Shown here piece by piece: positions 8,549 to 17,691 of a stretch of 64,000 nucleotides of DNA; within the stretch, counting starts at the first letter, position 1; each line of letters starts with the position of its first letter. Source of the DNA: Arthrobacter sp. OV608. Its GTDB lineage: Bacteria > Actinomycetota > Actinomycetes > Actinomycetales > Micrococcaceae. The notes below the pieces were generated by a model. It was not told the DNA's origin. It searched no databases and worked only from the letters and a program-made list of their open reading frames with translations. A program made the translations under genes and the position numbers. Where the stretch lies: assembly GCA_900110595.1 (NCBI GenBank), contig FOEZ01000012.1, positions 62,001-126,000 on the forward strand, in the 5' to 3' direction.

Positions 8549-9633
8549 TGGCGGACAGCACGCAAACCGGTACGGACAACAATGCAGAGGTGCTGTTTGA
8601 GCGCCACGGGCAGCTGGGGGTGGTCACCCTCAACCGGCCCCGCGCAGTCAACGCCCTGACCGCCGGGATGGTGGGGGCCCTTCTGGAGCAGCTCATCGCA
8701 TGGGCGGACGACGACGGTGTTGCCGCGGTTGTGATCCGCGGGGCCGGGGAACGGGGCCTGTGTGCAGGTGGCGACATTGTGGCCATTTATGAGGACATGC
8801 TCGCCGGCGGTGGGCAGACCGCGGACTTCTGGCAAACGGAGTACAGGGTGAATTCGCTGATCGCCCGTTATCCCAAGCCCTACGTCGCCCTGATGGACGG
8901 GCTCGTACTGGGCGGGGGAGTGGGAATCTCAGCCCACGGCTCTGTGCGGGTGGTGACGGAACGCACGCGGATGGGCATGCCGGAAACCACCATTGGTTTT
9001 GCGCCCGACGTCGGCGGGACGCTTTTGTTGTCCCGCGCGCCCGGGGAGGCGGGAACCCACGCGGCGCTGACCGCCGCGCACTTAAGTGCGGCCGATGCCT
9101 TGTACCTCGGCCTCGCAGACCACTACGTCCCGTCCGCCAGGCTGGAGGAGCTGGTGCTGGCGTTGGAAAACGAAACTGCGGAAGCCGCCGTCGGACGCTG
9201 CGGCGAAGCCCCACCGCCCTCCACACTGGAGCAGCACCGCAACTGGATTGACAGTTGCTACGCCTCCGACGACGCCGGGGAGATCGTCCGCAGGCTCCGG
9301 ACCTTCGACGGCGAAGGAAACGTGGAAGCCGCCCTGGCCGCCGACACTATCGAGGCGAAGTCGCCCACGTCCGTAAGAGTCACACTGGCGTCGCTGCGGC
9401 GGGTCAAGGGCATGACCCTGGATGAAGCCCTGGCCCAGGAATACCGGGTGGGACTGCGTTTCCTGGCAGCACCCGATTTCCGCGAGGGGATCCGGGCGCA
9501 GGTGGTGGACAAGGACCGGACGCCGCACTGGAACCCGTCAACTCTCGCTGGGGTGCTGCCGGAACAGGTGGAGCGCTTTTTTGAACCGCTGGGCAGCAGG
9601 GAACTGGATCTTGGATTGAAGGAGACGACGTGA
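8548..9633 (+). CDS. 3-hydroxyisobutyryl-CoA hydrolase (crotonase fold)
   Basis: A 361-residue enoyl-CoA hydratase/isomerase superfamily member. Its length and the segment RMGMPETTIGFAPDVGGT match HIBCH-type hydrolases, which release 3-hydroxyisobutyrate from its CoA ester in valine catabolism. The oxyanion-hole segment is GLCAGGDIVAIYED. The start overlaps the mmsA stop (TGATG). Neighbouring mmsA and mmsB fit the same pathway. Confidence 0.88.
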   Translation: MADSTQTGTDNNAEVLFERHGQLGVVTLNRPRAVNALTAGMVGALLEQLIAWADDDGVAAVVIRGAGERGLCAGGDIVAIYEDMLAGGGQTADFWQTEYRVNSLIARYPKPYVALMDGLVLGGGVGISAHGSVRVVTERTRMGMPETTIGFAPDVGGTLLLSRAPGEAGTHAALTAAHLSAADALYLGLADHYVPSARLEELVLALENETAEAAVGRCGEAPPPSTLEQHRNWIDSCYASDDAGEIVRRLRTFDGEGNVEAALAADTIEAKSPTSVRVTLASLRRVKGMTLDEALAQEYRVGLRFLAAPDFREGIRAQVVDKDRTPHWNPSTLAGVLPEQVERFFEPLGSRELDLGLKETT

Positions 9634-9645
9634 AGGAGAGCGGCC

Positions 9646-10671
9646 ATGCCTGAGGACTACACCATCGCGTTCCTGGGCCTTGGCCACATGGGCGGGCCCA
9701 TGGCGGTGAACCTGGTCAAAGCCGGCTACACCGTGGCCGGTTTCGACGTGGTGCCTGCCGCGCTTGACGCAGCGCGGGCGGCCGGGGTTCCCGTTGCTGC
9801 CAGCGCTGCTGACGCAGCCTCCGGTGCTGCTGTGGTCCTGACCATGTTCCCCAGCGGCCGCAACGTGCTGGACGCCTACCAGGGAAGCGACGGCGGACCC
9901 GGCCTGCTGGCTGCTGCTGCCCCCGGAACCATGTTCCTGGACTGCTCCACGATCAATGTGGACGAAGCGCGGGAAGCGGCCCGGCTGGCCATCGACGCCG
10001 GCCACCGCTCGGTGGATGCTCCGGTTTCAGGCGGCGTGGTCGGTGCCGAGGCCGGGACGCTGACGTTTATGGTGGGCGGGGATCCTGAGGACTTCGAGGC
10101 AGTGCGTCCGCTGCTGGAAGTGATGGGCAGGCGGGTGGTGCACTGTGGTGCCCATGGCGCGGGGCAGGCTGCAAAGATCTGCAACAACCTGATCCTGGGT
10201 GCCTCCATGATTGCCGTGAGCGAAGCCTTTGTGCTGGGGGAGAAGTTGGGCCTGAGCCACCAGGCACTGTTTGATGTGGCATCGGCAGCGTCCGGTCAGT
10301 GCTGGGCATTGACCACCAACTGCCCCGTGCCGGGGCCGGTCCCCACCAGCCCGGCCAACCGCGATTACCAGCCCGGTTTTGCCGGAGCCCTGATGGCCAA
10401 GGACCTCAAGCTTGCCGTAAATGCACTGCAAAGTACCGGGGTGGCGGCCCGGGTGGGTCCGCTCGCCGCGGAAATCTACGATACGTTTGCCGCGAAAGGC
10501 GGCGCCGGCCGGGACTTCTCCGGAATCATCACGGACATCCGGGACAGATCCGATGGTCCCGATGGAGCGGGACACAAGAACCAGCCCGCAAATGTTGCCG
10601 GCGGCGCCCCAGGAACGGCATTAACCACCACAGCAAACAGTGCGGCACAGGACGACGGGAGCCCTGAATGA
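9646..10671 (+). CDS. mmsB: 3-hydroxyisobutyrate dehydrogenase with C-terminal extension
   Basis: Oxidises 3-hydroxyisobutyrate to methylmalonate semialdehyde with NAD. The Rossmann start [21 protein letters not shown], the substrate-binding [16 protein letters not shown] and the catalytic Lys in [13 protein letters not shown] are all present. At 341 residues it is about 40 longer than usual; the extra C-terminal part (after [10 protein letters not shown]) is rich in Gly, Ala, Asn and Thr and looks disordered. The gene lies between the hydrolase and an enoyl-CoA hydratase. Confidence 0.92.
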   Translation: MPEDYTIAFLGLGHMGGPMAVNLVKAGYTVAGFDVVPAALDAARAAGVPVAASAADAASGAAVVLTMFPSGRNVLDAYQGSDGGPGLLAAAAPGTMFLDCSTINVDEAREAARLAIDAGHRSVDAPVSGGVVGAEAGTLTFMVGGDPEDFEAVRPLLEVMGRRVVHCGAHGAGQAAKICNNLILGASMIAVSEAFVLGEKLGLSHQALFDVASAASGQCWALTTNCPVPGPVPTSPANRDYQPGFAGALMAKDLKLAVNALQSTGVAARVGPLAAEIYDTFAAKGGAGRDFSGIITDIRDRSDGPDGAGHKNQPANVAGGAPGTALTTTANSAAQDDGSPE

Positions 10672-11444
10672 CGGAATACACGAACATCCTGGTGGAGCAG
10701 CGCGGCCGGGTGGGGCTGGTGACGCTCAACCGGCCACAGGCGTTGAATGCCCTCAACAAGGCCACCATGGAAGAGCTCGTGCAGGCCGTCCGCACCATGG
10801 ACTCCGATCCCGCGGTAGGAGCGGTGGTGATCACCGGCTCCAGCAAGGCTTTCGCCGCCGGCGCCGATATCAAGGAAATGGCTGCCCAAGGCTACATGGA
10901 CATGTATGCCGCGGACTGGTTCCGGGGTTGGGAGGACTTCACCCGGCTGCGCATTCCCACCATCGCTGCGGTCTCCGGGTTCGCGCTGGGCGGCGGCTGC
11001 GAGCTGGCCATGATGTGCGACCTCATCATCGCCGGGGACAATGCCAAGTTCGGCCAGCCCGAAATCAACCTGGGCGTGCTGCCCGGCATGGGCGGGTCAC
11101 AGCGGCTCACCCGGGCAGTAGGCAAGGCCAAAGCGATGGACCTGATCCTCACCGGCAGGTTCATCGGTGCGGAGGAAGCCGACAGATGCGGCCTGGTGTC
11201 CCGCGTGGTTCCAGCCGAGGATGTAATAGACGAGGCCATCAAGGCCGCGGAAGTGATCGCGTCCAAGTCCAAACCCGTGGCGATGGTGGCGAAGGAAGCC
11301 GTGAACGCGGCCTTCGAAACCGGCCTTACCCAGGGAGTGGTTTTCGAGCGCCGGCTCTTCCATTCGCTCTTCGCCACGGAGGACCAGAAGGAAGGCATGG
11401 CGGCGTTCACTGAGAAACGCCAGCCCGAATTCCGGCATCGTTAA
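10668..11444 (+). CDS. Enoyl-CoA hydratase
   Basis: A 258-residue crotonase. It has both catalytic-glutamate regions, [15 protein letters not shown] and [19 protein letters not shown], plus the oxyanion segment [12 protein letters not shown]. In this operon it would hydrate methacrylyl-CoA in valine breakdown. The start overlaps the mmsB stop by four bases (ATGA), and its 3' end overlaps the convergent flavoprotein gene by 38 bp. Confidence 0.92.
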   Translation: MTEYTNILVEQRGRVGLVTLNRPQALNALNKATMEELVQAVRTMDSDPAVGAVVITGSSKAFAAGADIKEMAAQGYMDMYAADWFRGWEDFTRLRIPTIAAVSGFALGGGCELAMMCDLIIAGDNAKFGQPEINLGVLPGMGGSQRLTRAVGKAKAMDLILTGRFIGAEEADRCGLVSRVVPAEDVIDEAIKAAEVIASKSKPVAMVAKEAVNAAFETGLTQGVVFERRLFHSLFATEDQKEGMAAFTEKRQPEFRHR

Positions 11445-12408
11445 GCATCAACGTCTGCCGGTAGGCGGACAGATCTGCTGCCATCTCCTCCGCCATCAGG
11501 TGGTTGTTAATGACGACGGCGGCCCAGGCGCCCGCCGCTGCTGATGCCAGGACCTGCGCGCGCATGTCCGTCACGTTGCCTGCCGCCCATACGCCCGGGA
11601 CGGCGGTGGCTCCGTCGGCATCCGTCGCCAGGAAATCCCCGATGCCCATCGGATGCGGTTCCGGCTTCAGGCCGAGGCCGGCGAAGGCGTCCAGCCGGGC
11701 CCGGACCTGGGCTCCTGCCACCACGGCATCCACGGCTACTTCCGGCCCGCCTGCCAAGGCAACGCCGCGCAACCGGTCCTGCTCCACCCGGAGCGACTCG
11801 ACGGCACCGGCAACCACCTTGATGCCACGGGCGGCCAGCTGCTCCAGTTCCTCGGCGGAGGGCAGCACAAGTTCGTTCAGGAACAGCGTGATGTTGGCGC
11901 TCCACTGCCGGAACAGCAATGCCTGATGCACAGACCAGGGACCATTTCCAAGGACGCCGATTCCCTGGTCGCGGACCTCCCAGCCATGGCAGAAGGGGCA
12001 GTGCAGCACGTCCCTGCCCCAGCGCTCGCCGAGTCCGGGGATCCCGGGCAGCTCGTCCACGAGCCCGGTGGTGATCAGGAGCCGCTTCGCCCGAAGGACG
12101 CCGCCGTCCGCAGCGGTGACGGTAAAGCCTTCGGCAACACTTCCGGCCGCGGCCACAGCCTCGCCTTGGATCGTCCGGACGCCGTACTGCCTTGCTTCGG
12201 CCCGGCCGGTCTCCAGGAGTTCCGCTGGGCGGACGCCATCACGGGACAGGAACCCATGGACTCCCTGGGCAGGGGCATTGCGGGGTTCGCCGCTGTCCAG
12301 CACCACGACGGAGCGGCGCGACCGGCCGAGCATTTGTGCCGCGCTGAGGCCGGCCGCGCCGCCGCCGATGATCAAGACGTCAGAGATTGATGAATTGTGG
12401 TTTGTCAT
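11407..12408 (-). CDS. Thioredoxin-reductase-like FAD/NAD(P) oxidoreductase
   Basis: A 333-residue flavoprotein. The FAD-binding site is [18 protein letters not shown] near the N terminus, the redox pair is Cys137-Pro-Phe-Cys140 followed by HGWEV, and [15 protein letters not shown] resembles the NAD(P)-binding part. [10 protein letters not shown] is typical of TrxR-like proteins outside the classical TrxB group. The start is either ATG 12408 or ATG 12417 (three residues longer, with GGTGGA upstream). It diverges from an XRE-cupin regulator, which probably controls it. Confidence 0.85.
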   Translation of the reverse strand: MTNHNSSISDVLIIGGGAAGLSAAQMLGRSRRSVVVLDSGEPRNAPAQGVHGFLSRDGVRPAELLETGRAEARQYGVRTIQGEAVAAAGSVAEGFTVTAADGGVLRAKRLLITTGLVDELPGIPGLGERWGRDVLHCPFCHGWEVRDQGIGVLGNGPWSVHQALLFRQWSANITLFLNELVLPSAEELEQLAARGIKVVAGAVESLRVEQDRLRGVALAGGPEVAVDAVVAGAQVRARLDAFAGLGLKPEPHPMGIGDFLATDADGATAVPGVWAAGNVTDMRAQVLASAAAGAWAAVVINNHLMAEEMAADLSAYRQTLMLNDAGIRAGVSQ

Positions 12409-12440
12409 GGTTCCCATGGTGTTCCACCGCCGCCGGTACT

Positions 12441-12466
12441 GGCAAAGTATTTTGCCGCAATGGCAA
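12441..12466. promoter_or_regulatory. Overlapping inverted repeats between flavoprotein and XRE-cupin genes
   Basis: GGCAAAGTATTTTGCC (6-bp arms, 4-bp spacer) overlaps TTGCCGCAATGGCAA (5-bp arms, 5-bp spacer), giving three alternating GGCAA/TTGCC boxes within 26 bp. This lies between the two divergent starts and is the likely operator of the XRE-cupin protein. Confidence 0.5.
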
Positions 12467-12475
12467 GATGGCGGT

Positions 12476-13051
12476 ATGGATGAACAGATTGACGATGTCC
12501 TGGCCGCGGTGGGGCGCAGATTGCGGGCGCTTCGGCAGGCCGCCGGCATCACTCTCACAGCGTTGGCTGAAACCACTGGCATATCCGTGAGCACGTTATC
12601 CAGGCTGGAGTCCGGCCAGCGCCGGCCCAACCTCGAGTTGCTGCTGCCGCTGGCCAAGGCGTACCAGGTTCCGCTGGATGAACTGGTGGGAGCTCCGGCC
12701 ACTGGAGATCCCCGGGTGCACTTGCGACCCCTCCAGGTACGGGGAATGACCATCATTCCGCTGACCAAAAGGCCTGGCGGCATCCAGGCCTATAAACACA
12801 TCCTGCCCGCCGGACGGTTGGAGGAACCCAAGCCTCAAGTGCACGAAGGCTACGAGTGGCTGTATGTGCTCAACGGAAAGCTGCGGATGGTCCTGGGTGG
12901 CCAGGACCTGGTGCTCCATGCGGGAGAGGCCGCGGAATTCGATACCAGGGTCCCGCACTGGTTCGGCCGTGCGGACGGCAACCCGGTGGAGTTCCTGAGC
13001 CTCTTCGGCACGCAGGGAGAGCGGATGCACGTCCGGGCCAAGCCTGCCTGA
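12476..13051 (+). CDS. XRE-family regulator with C-terminal cupin domain
   Basis: A 191-residue regulator. Residues about 10-65 form an XRE helix-turn-helix (GRRLRALRQAAGITLTALAE, then GISVSTLSRLESGQRRPNL). Residues about 110-185 form a cupin barrel with EGYEWLYVLNGKLRMVLG and FDTRVPHWFG. Such HTH-cupin proteins usually sense a small molecule or metal. The start ATG 12476 is set by the HTH; the open frame reaching back to 12068 overlaps the divergent gene antisense and is not real. Confidence 0.88.
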   Translation: MDEQIDDVLAAVGRRLRALRQAAGITLTALAETTGISVSTLSRLESGQRRPNLELLLPLAKAYQVPLDELVGAPATGDPRVHLRPLQVRGMTIIPLTKRPGGIQAYKHILPAGRLEEPKPQVHEGYEWLYVLNGKLRMVLGGQDLVLHAGEAAEFDTRVPHWFGRADGNPVEFLSLFGTQGERMHVRAKPA

Positions 13052-13201
13052 TCGCTGGCCCAGACCGGACTGTGGCCGGGGAGCGGTGGGCGGCAATTAC
13101 GCTGGCCGCGGCCGCCGCACCGGGCCCAGCTTTTACACAGGTGCGTAAGGTAGACAGGACCGGGAAACGGGTATGGCGGCGACGCGGACAGGGGGCGTTC
13201 T

Positions 13202-13855
13202 ATGTGGGGGACGGCAGCGGACGCGGGCGGCTCGGCCGATAATCTGACCGGGCTGGTGGGCTTGGCTGCCCGGGGCATTGAGCAGCTCGGTGAGTGGGGC
13301 GTGGGGCTCTTCACCCTCGCTGAAACAGTGGTGCCGCCCATCCCCAGCGAAGTGATCCTGCCGCTGGCCGGCTACCTGGCCAGGCAGGGCTCCCTGAGCC
13401 TGGTCCTCGTATTTGTGACCAGCACCCTCGGGGCCTATCTTGGCGCCCTGTTCCTGTACTGGCTCGGGGCCAAGCTCGGACTGGAGCGGTCCATCCGAGG
13501 GTTATCCAAGCTTCCCTTGGTGGACCGGGAAGACTTTGAACACGCGGCAGGCTGGTTCCGCCGGCATGGACGCTCGTCCATCTTTTTCGGAAGGTTGCTT
13601 CCCGGCGTGCGAAGCCTCATTTCCCTTCCGGCCGGAGCTGCAGCCATGCCGCTGGGAAAGTTCACCATCTACACAGTCGCCGGCAGCGGGCTGTGGAACG
13701 GGTTGCTGCTGGGGCTCGGGTACCTGCTCGGCACCCAGTACCGGGTGATCGAGGAGTACTCCCGTTTCCTGAACTACGCCGTGTATGCCGCTGTGGGCGT
13801 TACCGTGGTGCTGCTGGTTGCCCGGCGGATCAAGCGCGCCAAAACGCCGCGCTGA
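13202..13855 (+). CDS. DedA family membrane protein
   Basis: A 217-residue protein of the DedA/SNARE-associated family, several members of which act in lipid-carrier flipping. The family segments are ETVVPPIPSEVILPLAGYLA, FFGRLLPGVRSLISLPAG and a C-terminal hydrophobic helix followed by basic RRIKRAKTPR. Several membrane helices are evident. ATG 13202 has an AGGGGG-rich region upstream. It appears to be monocistronic. Confidence 0.9.
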   Translation: MWGTAADAGGSADNLTGLVGLAARGIEQLGEWGVGLFTLAETVVPPIPSEVILPLAGYLARQGSLSLVLVFVTSTLGAYLGALFLYWLGAKLGLERSIRGLSKLPLVDREDFEHAAGWFRRHGRSSIFFGRLLPGVRSLISLPAGAAAMPLGKFTIYTVAGSGLWNGLLLGLGYLLGTQYRVIEEYSRFLNYAVYAAVGVTVVLLVARRIKRAKTPR

Positions 13856-13880
13856 CCCAGTTTTCTCCAGCTCAGGAAAC

Positions 13881-13947
13881 CGGCCAGTTCGGGACATCCG
13901 GCCGGTTCAGCACACCGGCCGGTTCAGGACATCCGGGGCCGTTCAGG
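13881..13947. repeat. Short tandem repeat, about four 14-18 bp units
   Basis: Units beginning CGGCC(A/G)GTTC(A/G)G(G/C)ACA start at 13881, 13899 and 13916, followed by a shortened unit at 13934. They fill the gap between the convergent DedA and MarR genes and run five bases into the MarR stop region. No function evident. Confidence 0.6.
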
Positions 13948-14452
13948 GGCCGATGAAGTCGCCCGCGTTCCGGCGGAAGTCCCCGAGTATCCGGATCAGC
14001 TGATCGATATCCTCCGGCCCGAAGCCGGAGGCGCCGAAGACCTCGGCGTTGAGTGCCGCCGTCGAACGCTTCGCCGCGGTGCGGCCCTCGGCGGTGAGCT
14101 CAACCAGTGTGGTGCGGCCGTCCGTCGGATGCGGCGAACGGCGCACCAGCCCGGCATCCTGCAGCCGGTCAACAGCATTGGTGATGGACGTGGGGTGGAC
14201 CTGGAGGAGCGTGCTGGCCTTCTTCATCGGCAGGGACCCGTTCCTGGCGAAGCTCAGCAGGGCGAGCAGCTCGTAGCGTGCGAACGTCAGTCCAAAAGGC
14301 TTCAGCACGAATTCGATCCTGGCGAGCAGGATCTGCTGGGTCCGCATGATGGCGGTGACGGCTGCCATGGGCGCCGCCTCGTCCGCCCAGCCGTGATCTT
14401 CCCAGTTCCGGCGGGCATCAGCGATGGGGTCTCGGGGAAGCGGAGTGCCCAT
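13943..14452 (-). CDS. MarR-family transcriptional regulator
   Basis: A 169-residue winged-helix protein. The recognition region MKKASTLLQVHPTSITNAVD and wing LVRRSPHPTDGRTTLVELTA are typical of MarR. It diverges from an acyl-CoA dehydrogenase gene with 104 bp between the starts, so a role in regulating that gene, perhaps in response to an acyl-CoA or aromatic compound, is likely. The ligand cannot be read from sequence. Confidence 0.9.
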   Translation of the reverse strand: MGTPLPRDPIADARRNWEDHGWADEAAPMAAVTAIMRTQQILLARIEFVLKPFGLTFARYELLALLSFARNGSLPMKKASTLLQVHPTSITNAVDRLQDAGLVRRSPHPTDGRTTLVELTAEGRTAAKRSTAALNAEVFGASGFGPEDIDQLIRILGDFRRNAGDFIGP

Positions 14453-14516
14453 AGCCAGCCTTTCACGATGTGATGCACCTCACCTGTGGCGGGGTGTGTG
14501 CAATATACTAGGACAT

Positions 14517-14527
14517 CCAACGGTTGG
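14517..14527. promoter_or_regulatory. Candidate MarR operator
   Basis: CCAACGGTTGG, with 4-bp perfect arms and a 3-bp centre, lies 30 bp upstream of the acyl-CoA dehydrogenase start in the MarR divergent region. The short arms make this a weak candidate. Confidence 0.35.
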
Positions 14528-14556
14528 TAGTGCGGTGCGGCAGAGCAGGGGGACCA

Positions 14557-15747
14557 ATGCCAGTGCAGGCCACGGGACACAACGGAGTGTCACCCTTTCC
14601 GGATGCCGACCTGATGTACATTGTCGACCTCCTCGCGCCTCCTGAACGGGACAGGTACTTCGGCATCCGCGAGTTCCTCCAATCCTCGGTCCGGCAGCCC
14701 TCAATCGAGTATTGGAATCGCGAAGAGTTTCCGTTCGGGCTGCTGGCGGACATGGGAAAACATGGCCTCGGAGCCCTCCAGCTGGACGGCAGCTCCGCGC
14801 TGTTCAAGGGACTGATGTACGTCGAGCTGGCCCGCGCGGACGTATCCCTGTCAGCGCTCGCCGGCATCCATAATGAACTCATCCTCGGGATGATCAGCGA
14901 GCTGGGCTCTAATGAACAGAAGGCCCGGTGGCTGCCCGGCCTGAAAACCTTCAGCCAGTTGGGCGCCTTTGCCCTGACGGAGCCGGACCACGGCTCGGAC
15001 ATTGCCGGCGGGTTGGAAACCTCGGCCAGGCTGGACGGCGGCGAGTGGGTCCTCAGCGGAGCCAAGCGCTGGATCGGAGCCGCCACCATCGCCGACTTCG
15101 CGCTGGTGTGGGCGCGGGACGCGGCGGATGGCGAGATCAAGGGCTTCATCGTGGAGACGGACAGGCCAGGCTACACGGCCACCAAGATCTCCCACAAAAT
15201 CGGCCTGCGGATCATGCAGAACGCGGACATTGTGCTGGATGAGGTGCGGGTTCCGGCGGAAAACCTGCTGCCCGGAGCCACAAGCTTCTCCCGGACGAAC
15301 GAGCTCCTCCGCGACTCCCGCGCCTGGGTCGGCTGGCAGGGTGCGGGAATCCAGCTGGCCGCCTTCGATATCGCGCGGGCCTATACCCTGAACCGGCGCC
15401 AGTTCGGCAAGGAACTGGCCAGCTTCCAACTGGTCCAGCAGCAACTCGCCGATATGTTGGGCAACGCGTCTGCCTCGTTGGCCTTGATGGCGCAGCTGGC
15501 GCGCGTCCAGCAGGAGGGAAAGCTGGAGATGGTCCAGGCTGCCATGGCCAAAGCCACGGTCACCAGGCTGGCCCGGGCCTCGGTGGCCATGGGCCGTTCG
15601 CTGCTGGGCGGTAACGGCATCAGCAGCGACTATGAGATGGGCAAGCTCTTCGGTGACGCCGAAATCCTCTACACCTACGAGGGCAGCTATGAGATCAACT
15701 CTCTTATTGTGGGCAGGGCTGTCACCGGAAAATCCGCCTTCCACTAG
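14557..15747 (+). CDS. Acyl-CoA dehydrogenase
   Basis: A 396-residue flavoprotein oxidising an acyl-CoA thioester. GAFALTEPDHGSDIAG and WVLSGAKRWIGAATIADF are the flavin-binding motifs. The C terminus TYEGSYEINSLIVGRAVTGKSAF resembles glutaryl-CoA dehydrogenase and places the catalytic Glu in TYEG. However, the substrate-binding Arg region of true glutaryl-CoA dehydrogenases is not evident around ADVSLSALAGIHNEL, so the substrate is left open. ATG 14557 has AGCAGGGGG upstream. Divergent from a MarR gene. Confidence 0.9.
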   Translation: MPVQATGHNGVSPFPDADLMYIVDLLAPPERDRYFGIREFLQSSVRQPSIEYWNREEFPFGLLADMGKHGLGALQLDGSSALFKGLMYVELARADVSLSALAGIHNELILGMISELGSNEQKARWLPGLKTFSQLGAFALTEPDHGSDIAGGLETSARLDGGEWVLSGAKRWIGAATIADFALVWARDAADGEIKGFIVETDRPGYTATKISHKIGLRIMQNADIVLDEVRVPAENLLPGATSFSRTNELLRDSRAWVGWQGAGIQLAAFDIARAYTLNRRQFGKELASFQLVQQQLADMLGNASASLALMAQLARVQQEGKLEMVQAAMAKATVTRLARASVAMGRSLLGGNGISSDYEMGKLFGDAEILYTYEGSYEINSLIVGRAVTGKSAFH

Positions 15748-15865
15748 ATACCCCTGCCCCGGTGGTCCAGCGGGCGTTGTCCCGCCACGCCGTGATCGGT
15801 AGCATCAAACACTAAGCCTACTTAGTTTTATGGCTGGGCCGTCCGCGGACAGAAGGGGATGCCGA

Positions 15866-16843
15866 ATGCGCGTCAAAAATCCAGTTGTGGTGATTACCGG
15901 AGCCTCCAGCGGGATCGGACGCGCCACGGCCCTTCGCTTCGCCGCCAGGGGAGCCCGGTTGGTCCTGGCCGCGCGGGGAGCGGAATCCCTGGAGGACGTG
16001 GCCCGGGCCTGCAGGAGGCGCGGCGCCAAAGCCATCGCCGTCCCCACCGACGTGACGGACGTGGGCGGGATGGAGGAGCTGGCGGCGCGTGCAAAACAAG
16101 AGTTCGGGCGCCTGGATGTGTGGGTCAACAATGCTGCGGTGGGTGCATTCGGACTGCTGACCGAGATTCCGCCGAAGGACTTCCAGCGGGTGCTTGACGT
16201 CAACATCTCCGGTTACGTCAATGGGGCGCGGGCGGCTCTACCCCGAATGCGCACCCAAGGGTCCGGTGTACTGATCAACGTTGCGTCAGTCGTGGCGGAA
16301 ATTCCGTTGCCCTACTCAGCCGCCTACTCCATGTCCAAAGCGGCGGTCCGGGCGTTGAGTATCAGCCTGCGCTCCGAACTGGCCCGTGAAGGCGTGGCCG
16401 GGGTGGACGTGTGCACGGTCCTCCCCGCCACCATTGACACACCCTTCTACCAGAATGCCGCCAACTACACCGGGCGCCGGCCGATGGCCATGCCTCCGGT
16501 CTACACTGCCAAGCGGGTTGCAAAAGCCGTGGTGAGGCTCGTGGAACACCCGCGCAGGGAGCTCGTGGCGGGAGGCCTGGCCGGCCGGCTCCTGGTGCTG
16601 CAGCACAAGCTGGCGCCCGGTGCGGTCGAAGCGGCCACCGCCCGCCAAGTGGACACGCGCCAGTTGTCCCGGCGGCGGTCCGCGACTTTGACCTCGGGAA
16701 ACCTCAGCCAGGCGTCGCAGGCGGTCCGCAAGCCTTCCGTGGGCGGCGGATGGCACGGCCGACGGCGGACGGCACAGCGGCGGATTGGAACCGCAGCGGC
16801 GCTCGCCGCCGCCGTGGTCGCCGTGCGGAAGAGGCTGGGCTGA
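15866..16843 (+). CDS. Short-chain dehydrogenase/reductase
   Basis: A 325-residue SDR. It has the cofactor motif TGASSGIGRATALRFAARGA, the structural WVNNAAVG and the active-site Ser/Tyr/Lys region with YSAAYSMSKAAVRAL. The C-terminal 70 residues form a basic, Arg-rich extension (GGGWHGRRRTAQRRIG) ending in a short hydrophobic helix, which may tether the enzyme to the membrane. AGAAGGGG precedes ATG 15866. Substrate unknown. Confidence 0.88.
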   Translation: MRVKNPVVVITGASSGIGRATALRFAARGARLVLAARGAESLEDVARACRRRGAKAIAVPTDVTDVGGMEELAARAKQEFGRLDVWVNNAAVGAFGLLTEIPPKDFQRVLDVNISGYVNGARAALPRMRTQGSGVLINVASVVAEIPLPYSAAYSMSKAAVRALSISLRSELAREGVAGVDVCTVLPATIDTPFYQNAANYTGRRPMAMPPVYTAKRVAKAVVRLVEHPRRELVAGGLAGRLLVLQHKLAPGAVEAATARQVDTRQLSRRRSATLTSGNLSQASQAVRKPSVGGGWHGRRRTAQRRIGTAAALAAAVVAVRKRLG

Positions 16844-16899
16844 TTGCCGCTGGGCCGTGTCCTGCCCCGCCAAACCAGCCTCCGCCGTCGTGCTGGCTG

Positions 16900-17319
16900 C
16901 TAGAGATTCCTGTCGGCGTAGACCCGCAGCGCGTCCCGCACGAAGCCGGCGCCCGTCTCGCCACCGTAATTGGCGGCGAAACGTGGATCGGCAACGTACA
17001 TTTCGCCCAGCCCCACTACATAGCCCTTGACGTCCCCGCCCTGCTCGGAGGCAGGAGTGCCGGGGATGGAGGTCAGCCATTGAACGTGCCGCCGGGCCAG
17101 GTCCTGCGCCTCGGGGCTGTCCGCGGCGATGCCCGATTCCGCGGCGGCCGTCCAGTCACGGCCCAGCTTTTCGGCCCGCGCCTTCCACTCCTGTTTCTCA
17201 GCGGTTCCCATGCCACGCCACCAGGCGTCGCCCTTGGCATACGCGTCCTTGCCCCAGCGCTCCTCCACCTCGTCCTTGTACTGGGTGTGGTCGAAGCCGT
17301 CAAACATTTTTTCGGCCAT
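16900..17319 (-). other. Probable internal translation start giving a stand-alone TipAS domain
   Basis: Inside the TipA gene an in-frame ATG (17319) is preceded by AAAGGAGGAGG with 7 bases between, a far stronger ribosome binding site than at the full-length start. Translation from here gives 139 residues that begin exactly at the TipAS domain (MAEKMFDGFD). S. lividans makes a 144-residue TipAS from an internal start in the same way. Confidence 0.7.
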
Positions 17320-17685
17320 GAGTTCGCCTCCTCCTTTCACTGTTTCAATCGTTTGCTGGACAGACAGGACCTGCCGCGCCAGCCGTTCCTGCTCCTGCCG
17401 GAGCCAGTCCAGGTGGCGGCTTAGCGCTTTGACGGCATCCATCTCGTGATGGAAGACATCGGCTATGGCCGGCAGGCCCAGCCCGAGTTCCCGGAGCAGG
17501 AGGATCCGCTGCAGCTGCAGCAGTGCCGCGGCGTTGTAGTAGCGGTATCCGTTGCTGCCCACGCGGCTGGGCTTCAGGAGCCCGATGTCGTCGTAGTGGC
17601 GCAGCGTCCGGCTGGTGGTGCCGGCCATCCGGGCAACATCCTGGATGGACCAGTCAATGCCTGCTGCTGTTCCGGATGCGTCCAT
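16900..17685 (-). CDS. TipA-type MerR regulator with TipAS drug-recognition domain
   Basis: A 261-residue regulator with an N-terminal MerR helix-turn-helix (IQDVARMAGTTSRTLRHYDD, then GLLKPSRVGSNGYRYY), a coiled-coil linker and a C-terminal TipAS domain (KMFDGFDHTQYKDEVEERWG to the GLGEMYVADPRFAANYGG segment). In Streptomyces lividans the same architecture binds thiopeptide antibiotics and activates its own promoter. The TipAS part here contains no cysteine, so the covalent thiopeptide capture known from S. lividans cannot occur in the same way. A MerR-like promoter lies directly upstream. Confidence 0.9.
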   Translation of the reverse strand: MDASGTAAGIDWSIQDVARMAGTTSRTLRHYDDIGLLKPSRVGSNGYRYYNAAALLQLQRILLLRELGLGLPAIADVFHHEMDAVKALSRHLDWLRQEQERLARQVLSVQQTIETVKGGGELMAEKMFDGFDHTQYKDEVEERWGKDAYAKGDAWWRGMGTAEKQEWKARAEKLGRDWTAAAESGIAADSPEAQDLARRHVQWLTSIPGTPASEQGGDVKGYVVGLGEMYVADPRFAANYGGETGAGFVRDALRVYADRNL

Positions 17686-17691
17686 GCTCTG

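Noticed and set aside
12068..12475. Upstream extension of the XRE-cupin reading frame
   Set aside because: It is antisense to the flavoprotein gene and adds no recognisable domain; the HTH starts normally at ATG 12476.
14557..15747. Calling the acyl-CoA dehydrogenase a glutaryl-CoA dehydrogenase
   Set aside because: The C terminus matches, but the Arg-containing substrate segment of true glutaryl-CoA dehydrogenases was not found, and no lysine or tryptophan degradation genes are adjacent.
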